Shown here: positions 1-5,811 of the stretch, in pieces
Position numbering within the stretch: position 1 is the first letter of the stretch
How the letters are laid out: every line of letters starts with the position of its first letter
Assembly (NCBI GenBank): GCA_047972995.1
Contig: JBKEBD010000016.1
Coordinates: forward strand, 62,001-126,000
Source: JBKEDC01 sp047972995
GTDB taxonomy: Bacteria; Bacteroidota; Bacteroidia; Bacteroidales; Prolixibacteraceae
Length of the DNA: 64,000 nt
Reading direction: 5' to 3'
Position numbers and translations under genes: made by a program
Notes under the pieces: model-generated
Told to the model about the DNA's origin: nothing
Database searches by the model: none
What the model saw: only the letters and a program-made list of their open reading frames with translations

Positions 1-1
1 G

Positions 2-1429
2 CGAATTGGTGATAAGCACAATCTCGGTGTGAATGTAGGCACCGAGTGGTTTGGCGGTGTTGACTTCGACGAAACTACACGATCGCAAGATTGGAAGCCT
101 AAGCGACAATATTTTGCAGACTTACTATATGCATACAAAACGACAAAGTGGGACTTAGATCTCAAAGGAAGATATTATACAGACCGCCTTGATTACGAAG
201 GTGATATTGTACAAACAATAAAGACTTATAATACCTATTACTTCACAGATCGATTTGATGTAGGTGCTACAATCAATCGCCGATGGAGAGCCAACAAAAC
301 CTTAAACGTTGTTACCTCATACAATCATTACGATAGGTATAGTCAGGCATATACTAAAGACCTATCGGATTTGTCCGTTATATATTCAGAAAAGGAAAAA
401 TCACAAACAATGAATCAGGCATTGATGCGTGCAATATACATGCAAACGTTCAATACCAAACTATCTATGCAAACAGGATTAGATCTTAATTACGAAGAGA
501 TGATTGGTTCTAGAATCAAAGATGAAGCACAAAGTATGGGGGATTATGCAGGTTTCATAAACCTAAAGTATATGCCAATAAGCAAGCTGTATATCATGCC
601 TGGATTGAGATATGCCTATAATACGAGTTATAGCACTCCATTGGTTTATTCAATGAATGTGAAATGGGACATAATAGATAACCTAAGTTGGAGAACTTCA
701 TTTGCCAAGGGGTTTAGAGCTCCCGATATAAAAGAGCTTTACATGGAATTTGTTAATAGTAATCATGAGATTTATGGAAATGAGGACTTGAAAGCAGAGT
801 CTTCTTACAACCTGAACTCTAGTGTTGATTATCGGATAATAAAAGAAAACAGCGTCTTCAAATGGAATGCAACATTCTTCTATAATGATATCGAAAACAT
901 GATTTCGCTCACTTCAATTGAAAATAGCACGGGATATAGCTACTATAATATCGACATGTTTCGCACCAATGGGCTAAGCTTAAACTTCGATTACAAGTTT
1001 AAAAATATTTTCAACCCTTATGTAGGTTACGGCTACACTGGTAGATATAACTCACATTCTGACACTGGCAATGGAAATAAGTATAACCCAACACATGACT
1101 TCTTTGCAGGATTGAAAGCCTATGAGACAAATACGAAAGTACGCCTAACCATAGATTATAAACTCAACGGAAAATTGCCCTACTTCTTCACTGAAGACGA
1201 GGAAGTGAAGGAAGGCTTGCAGGAGTCTTACGATATACTCAATGCATCGATATCGCGTCAGTTTAGCAAACCTTCATTGAATGTAGTTTTGGGTGTACGA
1301 AATGCATTTGATGTTACATCGGTGCAACGCGCTACCGCAGGAACAGCACATAGTTCGGGGTCGGGAGGAGTTCCCATTTCTTACGGGCGGTCGTTCTACA
1401 TTAGCTTGATATACAAATTATATAAATAA
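2..1429 (+). CDS. hmuR: TonB-dependent haem receptor, HmuR-like (5' partial)
   Basis: This is the C-terminal part (about 475 residues) of an outer-membrane TonB-dependent receptor. The frame is open to the left edge, so the first in-frame GTG at 29 is not the real start and the plug domain lies outside the window. What is visible is a beta-barrel pattern of alternating aromatic strands and a last strand ending in FYISLIYKLYK. A FRAP motif (codons at 713-724) followed about 20 residues later by a GNEDL sequence resembles the FRAP/NPDL signature of haem receptors. The next gene of the original operon is hmuY, and an IS element now sits directly after the stop codon. The assignment to haem rather than another ligand rests on these motifs and on the hmu context. 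The gene is intact at its 3' end. Confidence 0.85.
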   Translation, partial: RIGDKHNLGVNVGTEWFGGVDFDETTRSQDWKPKRQYFADLLYAYKTTKWDLDLKGRYYTDRLDYEGDIVQTIKTYNTYYFTDRFDVGATINRRWRANKTLNVVTSYNHYDRYSQAYTKDLSDLSVIYSEKEKSQTMNQALMRAIYMQTFNTKLSMQTGLDLNYEEMIGSRIKDEAQSMGDYAGFINLKYMPISKLYIMPGLRYAYNTSYSTPLVYSMNVKWDIIDNLSWRTSFAKGFRAPDIKELYMEFVNSNHEIYGNEDLKAESSYNLNSSVDYRIIKENSVFKWNATFFYNDIENMISLTSIENSTGYSYYNIDMFRTNGLSLNFDYKFKNIFNPYVGYGYTGRYNSHSDTGNGNKYNPTHDFFAGLKAYETNTKVRLTIDYKLNGKLPYFFTEDEEVKEGLQESYDILNASISRQFSKPSLNVVLGVRNAFDVTSVQRATAGTAHSSGSGGVPISYGRSFYISLIYKLYK

Positions 1430-1437
1430 AAAATTAA
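1430..1437. repeat. Left copy of 8-bp target site duplication (AAAATTAA)
   Basis: AAAATTAA abuts the left inverted repeat and is repeated exactly at 4782-4789 after the right inverted repeat. Eight bases is the duplication length typical of the IS1595 family. It starts on the base after the receptor stop codon. Confidence 0.93.
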
Positions 1438-1463
1438 GGTGATTATTTACGACAATACCCTAA
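1438..1463 (+). repeat. Left terminal inverted repeat of the IS1595-family element
   Basis: Twenty-six bases starting GGTGATTATTTACGACAA match the reverse complement of 4756-4781 without a mismatch. Similarity stops at 1464. Confidence 0.95.
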
Positions 1464-1464
1464 A

Positions 1465-1472
1465 TAGGTTTG
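1465..1472 (+). promoter_or_regulatory. Candidate -7 promoter box TAGGTTTG at left end of element
   Basis: TAGGTTTG matches the Bacteroidetes -7 consensus TAnnTTTG and lies two bases inside the left inverted repeat, reading into the element. No clear TTTG -33 box is present at the expected spacing, so only the -7 motif supports it. Confidence 0.35.
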
Positions 1473-1479
1473 TCTGATT

Positions 1480-1667
1480 TATAATAACTGAAATCTTAAA
1501 ATTTCCAGATATTATTCGTTATATTCGCAGCGTTATAAAGAAAAGCCGCCGTCATAGTGCCAAAATGACAGTAGCTTTGATAAGACCCATTACCTTGTTG
1601 CAGCAAGGTTAAAGTAGGAAGCGAAACAATTTTACTCCACGGATGTCTGATAATGGCATCCGTTTTT
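1480..1667 (+). ncRNA. Candidate non-coding transcript at the left end of the element
   Basis: No plausible reading frame is seen here. The stretch contains nested complementary segments: AAAGC...GCTTT enclosing GTCAT...ATGAC around 1540-1580, and CCTTG...CAAGG around 1593-1608. It ends in an intrinsic-terminator-like hairpin (1641-1661, seven base pairs with a seven-base loop) followed by GTTTTT. A TAnnTTTG box lies upstream at 1465. The proposed start is a guess from promoter spacing. It could be a regulatory or transposition-related RNA, or only a terminated read-through leader. Confidence 0.3.
1641..1667 (+). terminator. Intrinsic terminator inside the IS1595-family element
   Basis: GGATGTC pairs with GGCATCC (one G-T pair) around the loop TGATAAT, followed directly by GTTTTT. 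It would stop plus-strand transcription entering from the left end of the element, including read-through from the receptor gene. Confidence 0.6.
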
Positions 1668-1676
1668 ATTTGGAGT

Positions 1677-1808
1677 TTAATCCCCTTTCTTATGAATATG
1701 GGGTTTCAAAGAGGGTGTATTTCCTGGAGTCTGTTTGTTGTCTCTTTGACGACGGTCAGGTTTTCCTGTGGAAATAGCAGTTCTTTTTGGACCTGGTTTA
1801 ATACCCAT
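1677..1808 (-). CDS. Small basic protein of unknown function (43 aa), element cargo
   Basis: An open frame of 43 codons begins MGIKPGPKRTAISTGK and ends HIHKKGD. It is rich in Lys, Arg, Pro and Thr with no hydrophobic segment, so if made it would be a disordered, strongly basic protein, perhaps binding nucleic acid. I do not recognise a family. It lies convergent to the terminated left-end transcript. Support is limited to the ATG, the compact frame and its place in otherwise gene-free cargo. It may be a chance frame. Confidence 0.3.
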   Translation of the reverse strand: MGIKPGPKRTAISTGKPDRRQRDNKQTPGNTPSLKPHIHKKGD

Positions 1809-2056
1809 AATGATATTTTTACTTAGTTAAACATGTTAGTTACCCTTGTTAACGAAGAGGAACTCCGCCATCTTAATTGTCAGGAAGATTGGTTGAAAAC
1901 TGCCGTTATATCCAATAATAGGATTTTAAGCAAAACGGAATGCCGATGACACTAAATATGCAATTAACAATTTTTATACCACACCATTACACCTGACATA
2001 ATGTCGCATTATTGTTTCCAAAGTTTTCAGATATAGAATAAAGAAAATTTGTAAAT

Positions 2057-2344
2057 ATGAACAGAACAATTATTTCAATCGAAGTACAGGACAATGGCGG
2101 AAAGGATGCCAATATCATCGTCAGAGGAGAACGGAACAATCAGATTATGTTTGAGGAACAGTTTGATTATAAGGACGAAGAAAAACATTCTTTGCATCTT
2201 CATCTTCTGAAAGGACGGTTTATGGAGAAGTTTCCGAAACTTGGCGAAAGTTTAGGTATTCTTTGTATCCGTAAACTATTCAATGATATTACGATACGGA
2301 GTAAAATGAAAGCTAATCCCGATTATAGAACACTTGATAAATAA
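2057..2344 (+). CDS. Hypothetical cargo protein (95 aa)
   Basis: The protein begins MNRTIISIEVQDNGGKDANI, which resembles an exposed beta-sheet, and then becomes charged and helical with KSMKA/NPDYRTLDK near its end. It has no signal peptide or membrane segment. It is followed after six bases by the next small ORF on the same strand, so the two probably form a pair. I do not recognise the family. It lies inside the IS1595-family element and should be regarded as passenger DNA. The AT-rich leader just before the ATG (AAAATTTGTAAAT) suits a Bacteroidetes start. Confidence 0.6.
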   Translation: MNRTIISIEVQDNGGKDANIIVRGERNNQIMFEEQFDYKDEEKHSLHLHLLKGRFMEKFPKLGESLGILCIRKLFNDITIRSKMKANPDYRTLDK

Positions 2345-2350
2345 GACATT

Positions 2351-2566
2351 ATGAATACTATAAATAAACTGGCTACGCGCAAAGACATTAGAGAGCGATT
2401 ATCAGAACAAAAAGCAAGAGTATTCCTTCTCAAAGTGCGTTCTAAATTTAATTCACTGGAAGAAATTGAATCTGAAATTAGAAAAATCTATGATTCATCT
2501 TTTGAATCATTATCAGATGAGGATTTAAGAGGTGTGCTGTTATTTGATGAAGCAACTTCATTATAA
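2351..2566 (+). CDS. Hypothetical cargo protein (71 aa)
   Basis: The gene starts six bases after the preceding cargo ORF, suggesting co-translation. The product is charged and predicted to be mostly helical (residues 10-60 with LSEQKARVFLLKVRSKF and LEEIESEIRKIY). It has no cysteine cluster or membrane helix. Its 3' end overlaps the convergent zinc-ribbon gene by 79 bases. Either frame could be the real one in the overlap, but both have coherent composition. Function is unknown. Confidence 0.5.
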   Translation: MNTINKLATRKDIRERLSEQKARVFLLKVRSKFNSLEEIESEIRKIYDSSFESLSDEDLRGVLLFDEATSL

Positions 2567-2670
2567 TGTTGATGCCATATAGCACCGCAATCATCACAAT
2601 ACCAAAAACCAACTTCTGGATTAAAGTTTACCTTATTTGAATTGCATTTTGGACACGTTTCTGTTATCAT
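2488..2670 (-). CDS. Small zinc-ribbon protein (60 aa), element cargo
   Basis: From the ATG at 2670 the product starts MITETCPKCNSNKVNF and continues to WYCDDCGAIW. That is two CxxC knuckles about 17 residues apart, a classic zinc ribbon, followed by a Ser/Asp-rich hydrophilic tail. A longer frame opens at 2715, but its first 15 codons lie upstream of the likely promoter box (2702-2695), so the internal start is preferred. It is convergent with, and overlaps, the end of the previous cargo gene. It may act as a small nucleic-acid-binding or regulatory protein. That role is inferred only from the fold. Confidence 0.55.
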   Translation of the reverse strand: MITETCPKCNSNKVNFNPEVGFWYCDDCGAIWHQHYNEVASSNNSTPLKSSSDNDSKDES

Positions 2671-2694
2671 TGTACAAACCTTTATAACCTCCAG

Positions 2695-2702
2695 CAAAGA
2701 TA
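2695..2702 (-). promoter_or_regulatory. Candidate -7 box TATCTTTG for the zinc-ribbon gene
   Basis: On the minus strand TATCTTTG fits TAnnTTTG exactly and lies 24 bases upstream of the ATG at 2670. It overlaps closely with a plus-strand box at 2716-2723, giving a compact bidirectional promoter region. Confidence 0.45.
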
Positions 2703-2715
2703 CGAATTTTCTCAC

Positions 2716-2723
2716 TATCTTTG
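2716..2723 (+). promoter_or_regulatory. Candidate -7 box TATCTTTG for the structured RNA and membrane-protein gene
   Basis: TATCTTTG matches the Bacteroidetes -7 consensus and would place the transcript start near 2730, just before a small hairpin (2726-2741, TTGTC/GACAA) and the structured region 2772-2906. No -33 TTTG is seen at the usual spacing. Confidence 0.45.
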
Positions 2724-2771
2724 CATTGTCTTTCGGGACAAAGTTTTGGAATATAATAAGGAAAGTGCCTT

Positions 2772-2906
2772 ATACTCGTTGAAATCGCCAAATTATCAAG
2801 AGGTATATACGAGGCACAGAGGACAGCTCATACTTGTGGGTTGCCCTACTGTGCGTATATACAGGTGTTTGGCGATACCTAACGAGTATGCACAGGGGCA
2901 GCCCAC
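2772..2906 (+). ncRNA. Structured RNA candidate with long-range pseudoknot
   Basis: Three nested helices can be paired by eye: 2772-2780 with 2881-2889 (9 bp), 2784-2793 with 2867-2876 (10 bp, one G-U), and 2803-2810 with 2855-2862 (8 bp) stacking on 2814-2819 with 2849-2854 (6 bp). The terminal loop segment 2836-2847 is complementary over 12 bp (two G-U) to 2895-2906, downstream of the closing helix, which makes a pseudoknot. A further 8-bp hairpin follows (2911-2918 with 2925-2932). No reading frame explains this conservation-like pairing. It may be a free RNA or the leader of the membrane-protein gene starting at 2941 or 2977. I cannot assign it to a known RNA class. Confidence 0.5.
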
Positions 2907-2976
2907 TTTCTTTAACAACTAACATTGTTAAACTTCTCCTATGGCTGTCGTGGAGAACTCGTTAAAATTCGCCACC

Positions 2977-3492
2977 ATGGAACTTATAGTAGGTTTCTTT
3001 TGTATTCTGTTTGCATTGGGTATTTCTATTGCCACCGCTGTATTAGCTTCCCGAAAAGGACGTAATTCTGTAAACTGGTTCTTCTTATCTCTATTCTGGG
3101 GTATCGTAGGATTGATTGTATTAGCATCTTCCAAGCATTTAGAGCGTGAGAAAGGAGAAAGTGATACACTCGTTAAGGTATTATGGAGTATCGTGCTTAT
3201 ACCGCTTGTATTATTTGCCGTATTTTTCTACAATCGTACAATAGAAAAAAGGGAACTCCGAAAGAGCTATCAAATTGAAGAAGTAGCTCCCAAAATAGAA
3301 CCTTCCGATAGCTATATTGAACGGACAGTAGATTTGAATGATTATTTCAATTCAAGTACTGGCTGGGATGACGAAACGGATTGGAACTATGCAGGACTTG
3401 AAGACGAAGAAAGCCAAAAGGCTTTTGATAAAGTTCTCGAAAAGAATGGAATATATTGGAGCGACCAAAAGCAATGCTGGGTTAAAAAGTAA
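2977..3492 (+). CDS. Small membrane protein of unknown function, element cargo
   Basis: From ATG 2977 the product is 171 residues. It has an N-terminal hydrophobic helix (MELIVGFFCILFALGISIAT), a second segment (NWFFLSLFWGIVGLIVLASS) and a third (VLWSIVLIPLVLFAVFFY), followed by an acidic, soluble C-terminal tail ending WSDQKQCWVKK. The second segment with its SRKGRNSVNWF lead resembles small 'phospholipase D-nuclease/superinfection-like' membrane modules, but I cannot name a family. An in-frame ATG at 2941 would add 12 polar residues. The internal start fits better because it begins the first helix directly. The structured RNA lies immediately upstream. Confidence 0.6.
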   Translation: MELIVGFFCILFALGISIATAVLASRKGRNSVNWFFLSLFWGIVGLIVLASSKHLEREKGESDTLVKVLWSIVLIPLVLFAVFFYNRTIEKRELRKSYQIEEVAPKIEPSDSYIERTVDLNDYFNSSTGWDDETDWNYAGLEDEESQKAFDKVLEKNGIYWSDQKQCWVKK

Positions 3493-3541
3493 AGGAAACC
3501 GCAGAGCAAGCTCCCAAGGTCAAATTTAGATGAAGGCAGGA

Positions 3542-3712
3542 TTATTTCTTGCCCTTCTTTTTAGGTTTAATATCGTATTTCAGAGCCTTCTGCATGAGAG
3601 CAGAAAAATCCACGGGAACTTCTGCTTGCTTCTTCAATTCTTTTGCAGGTAGAAGTTCGATAGCCATTGCCTTTTCCATGTCTTCTATTGTTACTTGTTT
3701 CTTTTTACTCAT
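3542..3712 (-). CDS. Transposase-coupled small basic protein (56 aa)
   Basis: The ATG at 3712 overlaps the transposase stop codon in an ATGA arrangement, so translation is probably coupled. The product begins MSKKKQVTIEDMEKAMAI, has a helical acidic centre and ends in a lysine-rich tail (DIKPKKKGKK). The frame extends further upstream, but those codons lie inside the transposase end, so the coupled start is preferred. Coupling suggests a role in transposition, for example as an accessory DNA-binding or regulatory factor. The sequence itself shows no recognisable domain. Confidence 0.6.
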   Translation of the reverse strand: MSKKKQVTIEDMEKAMAIELLPAKELKKQAEVPVDFSALMQKALKYDIKPKKKGKK

Positions 3713-4626
3713 TTTGTCAGACTTTGAAAAGTTATACGATAATTTGAGTTGCAAAGTAACAAATTAAATCGTGAAACATCATCAAAATCTCTCGTATTAT
3801 AGCGGAAGCAGAACTCATTAACATATCGTTGAAGGTGTTTCTTGCTCGTATGGTTGTATATTCCCGTCAAGCCACGTTTCAGAATACTCCAAAAACCTTC
3901 GATATTGTTAGTATAAGCATCTTCATCAACGTATTGTCCGTGACCGTGGTCAACCACGTAATGCTCGTATAACTTGCTAACAGTTTTGTATCCGCACCAT
4001 TCATCTGAGAATAACGTTGCCGTGCGTTTTACGGTTTTGAGAATAGGAACTGTCAATGATTTATAGGAAGTGTCACGGACTACTTTACAAACCACCTTAC
4101 CGCCACGCTGAAGCATACCCATGACGGGAACTTTATCTTTGAAGCTCCTACCTTGGCACTTCTTTACTTTCTTGTTATAGTGACGATTTTTATTCTTACC
4201 GCCTACGAAAGTTTCATCAAGCTCGACTTCTCCGTCAAGTTTCTCTTCCATGACGATACCAAAGCATTCACGAATACGCTGATTCATAAACCACGCAGTT
4301 TTATATGTCACGGATATTCTCTTGGATAATTCGATTGATGAAATACCTTTCTTGCGGGATGTTATTTCATAGATAGCCACAAACCATTTTCTCAATGGTA
4401 ATTTAGAGCCTTCAAACATCGTTCCTATTCTGACGTTAAAGTTCTTGCCTGTATTTTTACAACGGTACATTCCATCGCCACGGTTATATACTTTGGACGT
4501 TGGGTCATAAGGAGAAACGGGAATACCGTTTGCCCAGCGTAGCTGTTCCAGATACTTGATGCAGCTTTCCTCCGTAGGAAATGCTTCCAAAAGGTCATAT
4601 AAGGAGTTGAATTTACCGATATTCAT
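3709..4626 (-). CDS. IS1595-family transposase (ISXO2-like DDE domain)
   Basis: From the ATG at 4626 the protein has 305 residues, the usual size for the family. The N-terminal third has the wHTH/zinc-ribbon-like module seen in IS1595 transposases (WANGIPVSP...YRCKNTGKNF...GTMFEGSKLPLRKW), although the usual cysteine pairs are mostly gone. The catalytic core shows ELDETFVGGK with the first Asp, LFSDEWCGY with the second Asp, and NNIEGFWSILKRGLTGIYNH with the last catalytic region. A longer frame to 4749 starts inside the probable promoter and was not used. The gene is oriented inward from the right inverted repeat. The protein would cut and join the 26-bp ends and create the 8-bp duplication seen here. 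Confidence 0.9.
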   Translation of the reverse strand: MNIGKFNSLYDLLEAFPTEESCIKYLEQLRWANGIPVSPYDPTSKVYNRGDGMYRCKNTGKNFNVRIGTMFEGSKLPLRKWFVAIYEITSRKKGISSIELSKRISVTYKTAWFMNQRIRECFGIVMEEKLDGEVELDETFVGGKNKNRHYNKKVKKCQGRSFKDKVPVMGMLQRGGKVVCKVVRDTSYKSLTVPILKTVKRTATLFSDEWCGYKTVSKLYEHYVVDHGHGQYVDEDAYTNNIEGFWSILKRGLTGIYNHTSKKHLQRYVNEFCFRYNTRDFDDVSRFNLLLCNSNYRITFQSLTK

Positions 4627-4746
4627 CTTACCAAAGTTTATAGTTCTTGCTATATATAACTCTGGTGAGAAAAGTTGCTTGGGAAAACAGTTATCTGTGT
4701 ATGTAGAAATACCGCCCAAAACTCTTGTTCTGAACGGTATTATTAG

Positions 4747-4754
4747 CAAAGTTA
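4747..4754 (-). promoter_or_regulatory. Candidate transposase promoter -7 box TAACTTTG
   Basis: On the minus strand TAACTTTG sits one base inside the right inverted repeat and fits TAnnTTTG. A start near 4740 leaves a leader of about 110 bases before the ATG at 4626, supporting the shorter transposase start. Confidence 0.4.
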
Positions 4755-4755
4755 G

Positions 4756-4781
4756 TTAGGGTATTGTCGTAAATAATCACC
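4756..4781 (-). repeat. Right terminal inverted repeat of the IS1595-family element
   Basis: This is the exact reverse complement of 1438-1463 over 26 bases. It is followed by the second copy of AAAATTAA. Confidence 0.95.
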
Positions 4782-4789
4782 AAAATTAA
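4782..4789. repeat. Right copy of 8-bp target site duplication
   Basis: AAAATTAA is identical to 1430-1437. It lies 10 bases before the hmuY ATG, so hmuY's natural leader is almost entirely replaced by element sequence. Confidence 0.93.
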
Positions 4790-4799
4790 AATTAGAGAA

Positions 4800-5498
4800 A
4801 TGAATTTAAGAGTATTAGGATTAGCGTTGGTAGCACTAGCAGCTACCGCTTGTAGTGATGATGAGGTAGTGGAGGTTAAAGACTATGGTGTTCACTCTTT
4901 TGAGGGTGACTTAGCTTACAGTACAGAAATAGCTGATAACGCTACACACGGCGATGGTTCGGTTGCTTATACACGACAAGTCTTCCTTGCCTTCGGCAGC
5001 GAAGACCCTGTGGCTACTGCAAAACATGGGACTGATAATTGGACAGACTTCAACTTAGTAGAGGGCGACAATTACAATGTATCTTCGGAGGTTACTGGTT
5101 GGGATTTGGTGATGACTTATTACATTGAGCCAATCCAAATGGGATCAACACTATATGAGTATGGAGTAACGGGCGTATTGTCAAACTCGGATAATATTAC
5201 AGAAATAGCAAAGTTTGAATATACTCCTAGCGCAAGTGAAGATGTAGCAGCGGTGTTTGCGTATGACATTTCAATTGCGAGCTTTGATACCGTTCAGTTC
5301 AGCACCGATGTTGATGCGCTAGGACGTAATTGGAAATCTGTGGATATGAATACATCTATGTACACTGTAAATGACAATCTATTCTATGCTATAAGAACAA
5401 AAGCAGGTGAAACTTATAAACTTCGTTTTACAGGATTCCATGGTGCTATAGCAGATGATCGTATCATTCAATTTGACTATGCCCTGATGGAAAACTAA
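4800..5498 (+). CDS. hmuY: HmuY-family haem-binding lipoprotein
   Basis: This 232-residue protein has a lipoprotein signal peptide with the acceptor cysteine in ATAC at residue 18. The mature part matches the HmuY haemophore family: an early VHSFEGDLAYS strand, a central GWDLVMTYY motif, and a C-terminal beta strand with RIIQFDYALMEN. HmuY proteins sit on the outer membrane or are released and hand haem to the HmuR receptor. In the ancestral arrangement it started 18 bp after the receptor stop. An IS1595-family element now separates them, so its transcription may depend on a fortuitous promoter. A stable hairpin follows the gene. Family assignment is firm; the ligand is inferred from the family and the neighbours. 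Confidence 0.9.
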   Translation: MNLRVLGLALVALAATACSDDEVVEVKDYGVHSFEGDLAYSTEIADNATHGDGSVAYTRQVFLAFGSEDPVATAKHGTDNWTDFNLVEGDNYNVSSEVTGWDLVMTYYIEPIQMGSTLYEYGVTGVLSNSDNITEIAKFEYTPSASEDVAAVFAYDISIASFDTVQFSTDVDALGRNWKSVDMNTSMYTVNDNLFYAIRTKAGETYKLRFTGFHGAIADDRIIQFDYALMEN

Positions 5499-5525
5499 TA
5501 AAAAATAACCAAGCTGTAATGTTAG

Positions 5526-5555
5526 GTGTACACTCCTTCGGGCGTGTGCACTTTT
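5526..5555 (+). terminator. Terminator or attenuator with UUCG tetraloop between hmuY and hmuS
   Basis: GTGTACACTCC pairs with GGCGTGTGCAC (one mismatch, one G-U) around a TTCG loop closed by C-G, followed by TTTT. It sits 28 bases after the hmuY stop and before hmuS. It would let hmuY be made in excess over the downstream inner-membrane genes. Confidence 0.7.
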
Positions 5556-5574
5556 CTAGCTTAATAGATTGGAA

Positions 5575-5811
5575 ATGAAAAATAAAATTACGGTTACTAT
5601 AGTTGTACTAGTAGTATTGTTGGGAGCTTTTTCCTTGTATAAATGGAAGATGGATGCTACTAAAATTGCCTTTGTAAATTACCCAGACTTTCTGTACACT
5701 AAACTAGCAATATCGGCACAAGACTCGCACTGCGATGTATACAATGTAAAACAAGAAGATTTATCCAATTTAGGAGACTATGACGTAGCTATTTTTTTGG
5801 AATGGGACTAA
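5575..5811 (+). CDS. hmuS: HmuS/CobN-like chelatase, fragment 1 (N-terminal anchor)
   Basis: This is the first piece of a CobN/BchH-like large chelatase subunit. The ATG at 5575 begins MKNKITVTIVVLVVLLG, a membrane anchor, followed by a short globular start. The frame runs off after DYDVAIFLEWD at a run of seven T (5790-5796). Inserting one base, or slipping back one base on T-TTT-TTG, continues in frame as GMGLKLSEEQVAD in the next ORF. HmuS proteins are linked to haem iron removal in anaerobic Bacteroidetes. Whether the split is a sequencing artefact, a mutation or a slippage site cannot be told from the sequence. Confidence 0.75.
   Translation: MKNKITVTIVVLVVLLGAFSLYKWKMDATKIAFVNYPDFLYTKLAISAQDSHCDVYNVKQEDLSNLGDYDVAIFLEWD

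Larger units (their letters stand above)
1438..4781. mobile_element. IS1595-family insertion element with passenger genes (3,344 bp)
   Basis: The element is bounded by perfect 26-bp inverted repeats beginning GGTGATTATTTACG and by an 8-bp target duplication, and it encodes an ISXO2-like transposase on the minus strand near its right end. At 3.3 kb it is far longer than the roughly 1 kb needed for an IS. The extra 2.2 kb holds small ORFs on both strands, a zinc-ribbon protein, a membrane protein and one or two structured RNA candidates. Removing the element and one duplication copy restores an 18-bp spacing between the receptor stop codon and the hmuY start, so the insertion split an operon. 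Inward-facing TAnnTTTG boxes lie just inside both ends. The perfect ends and duplication indicate a recent, intact insertion. Confidence 0.93.

Noticed and set aside
2971..2980. GCCACCATGG, a perfect eukaryotic Kozak consensus around the 2977 start codon
   Set aside because: Everything else is bacterial (promoters, operons, IS ends), so this is a coincidence and not cloning vector DNA.
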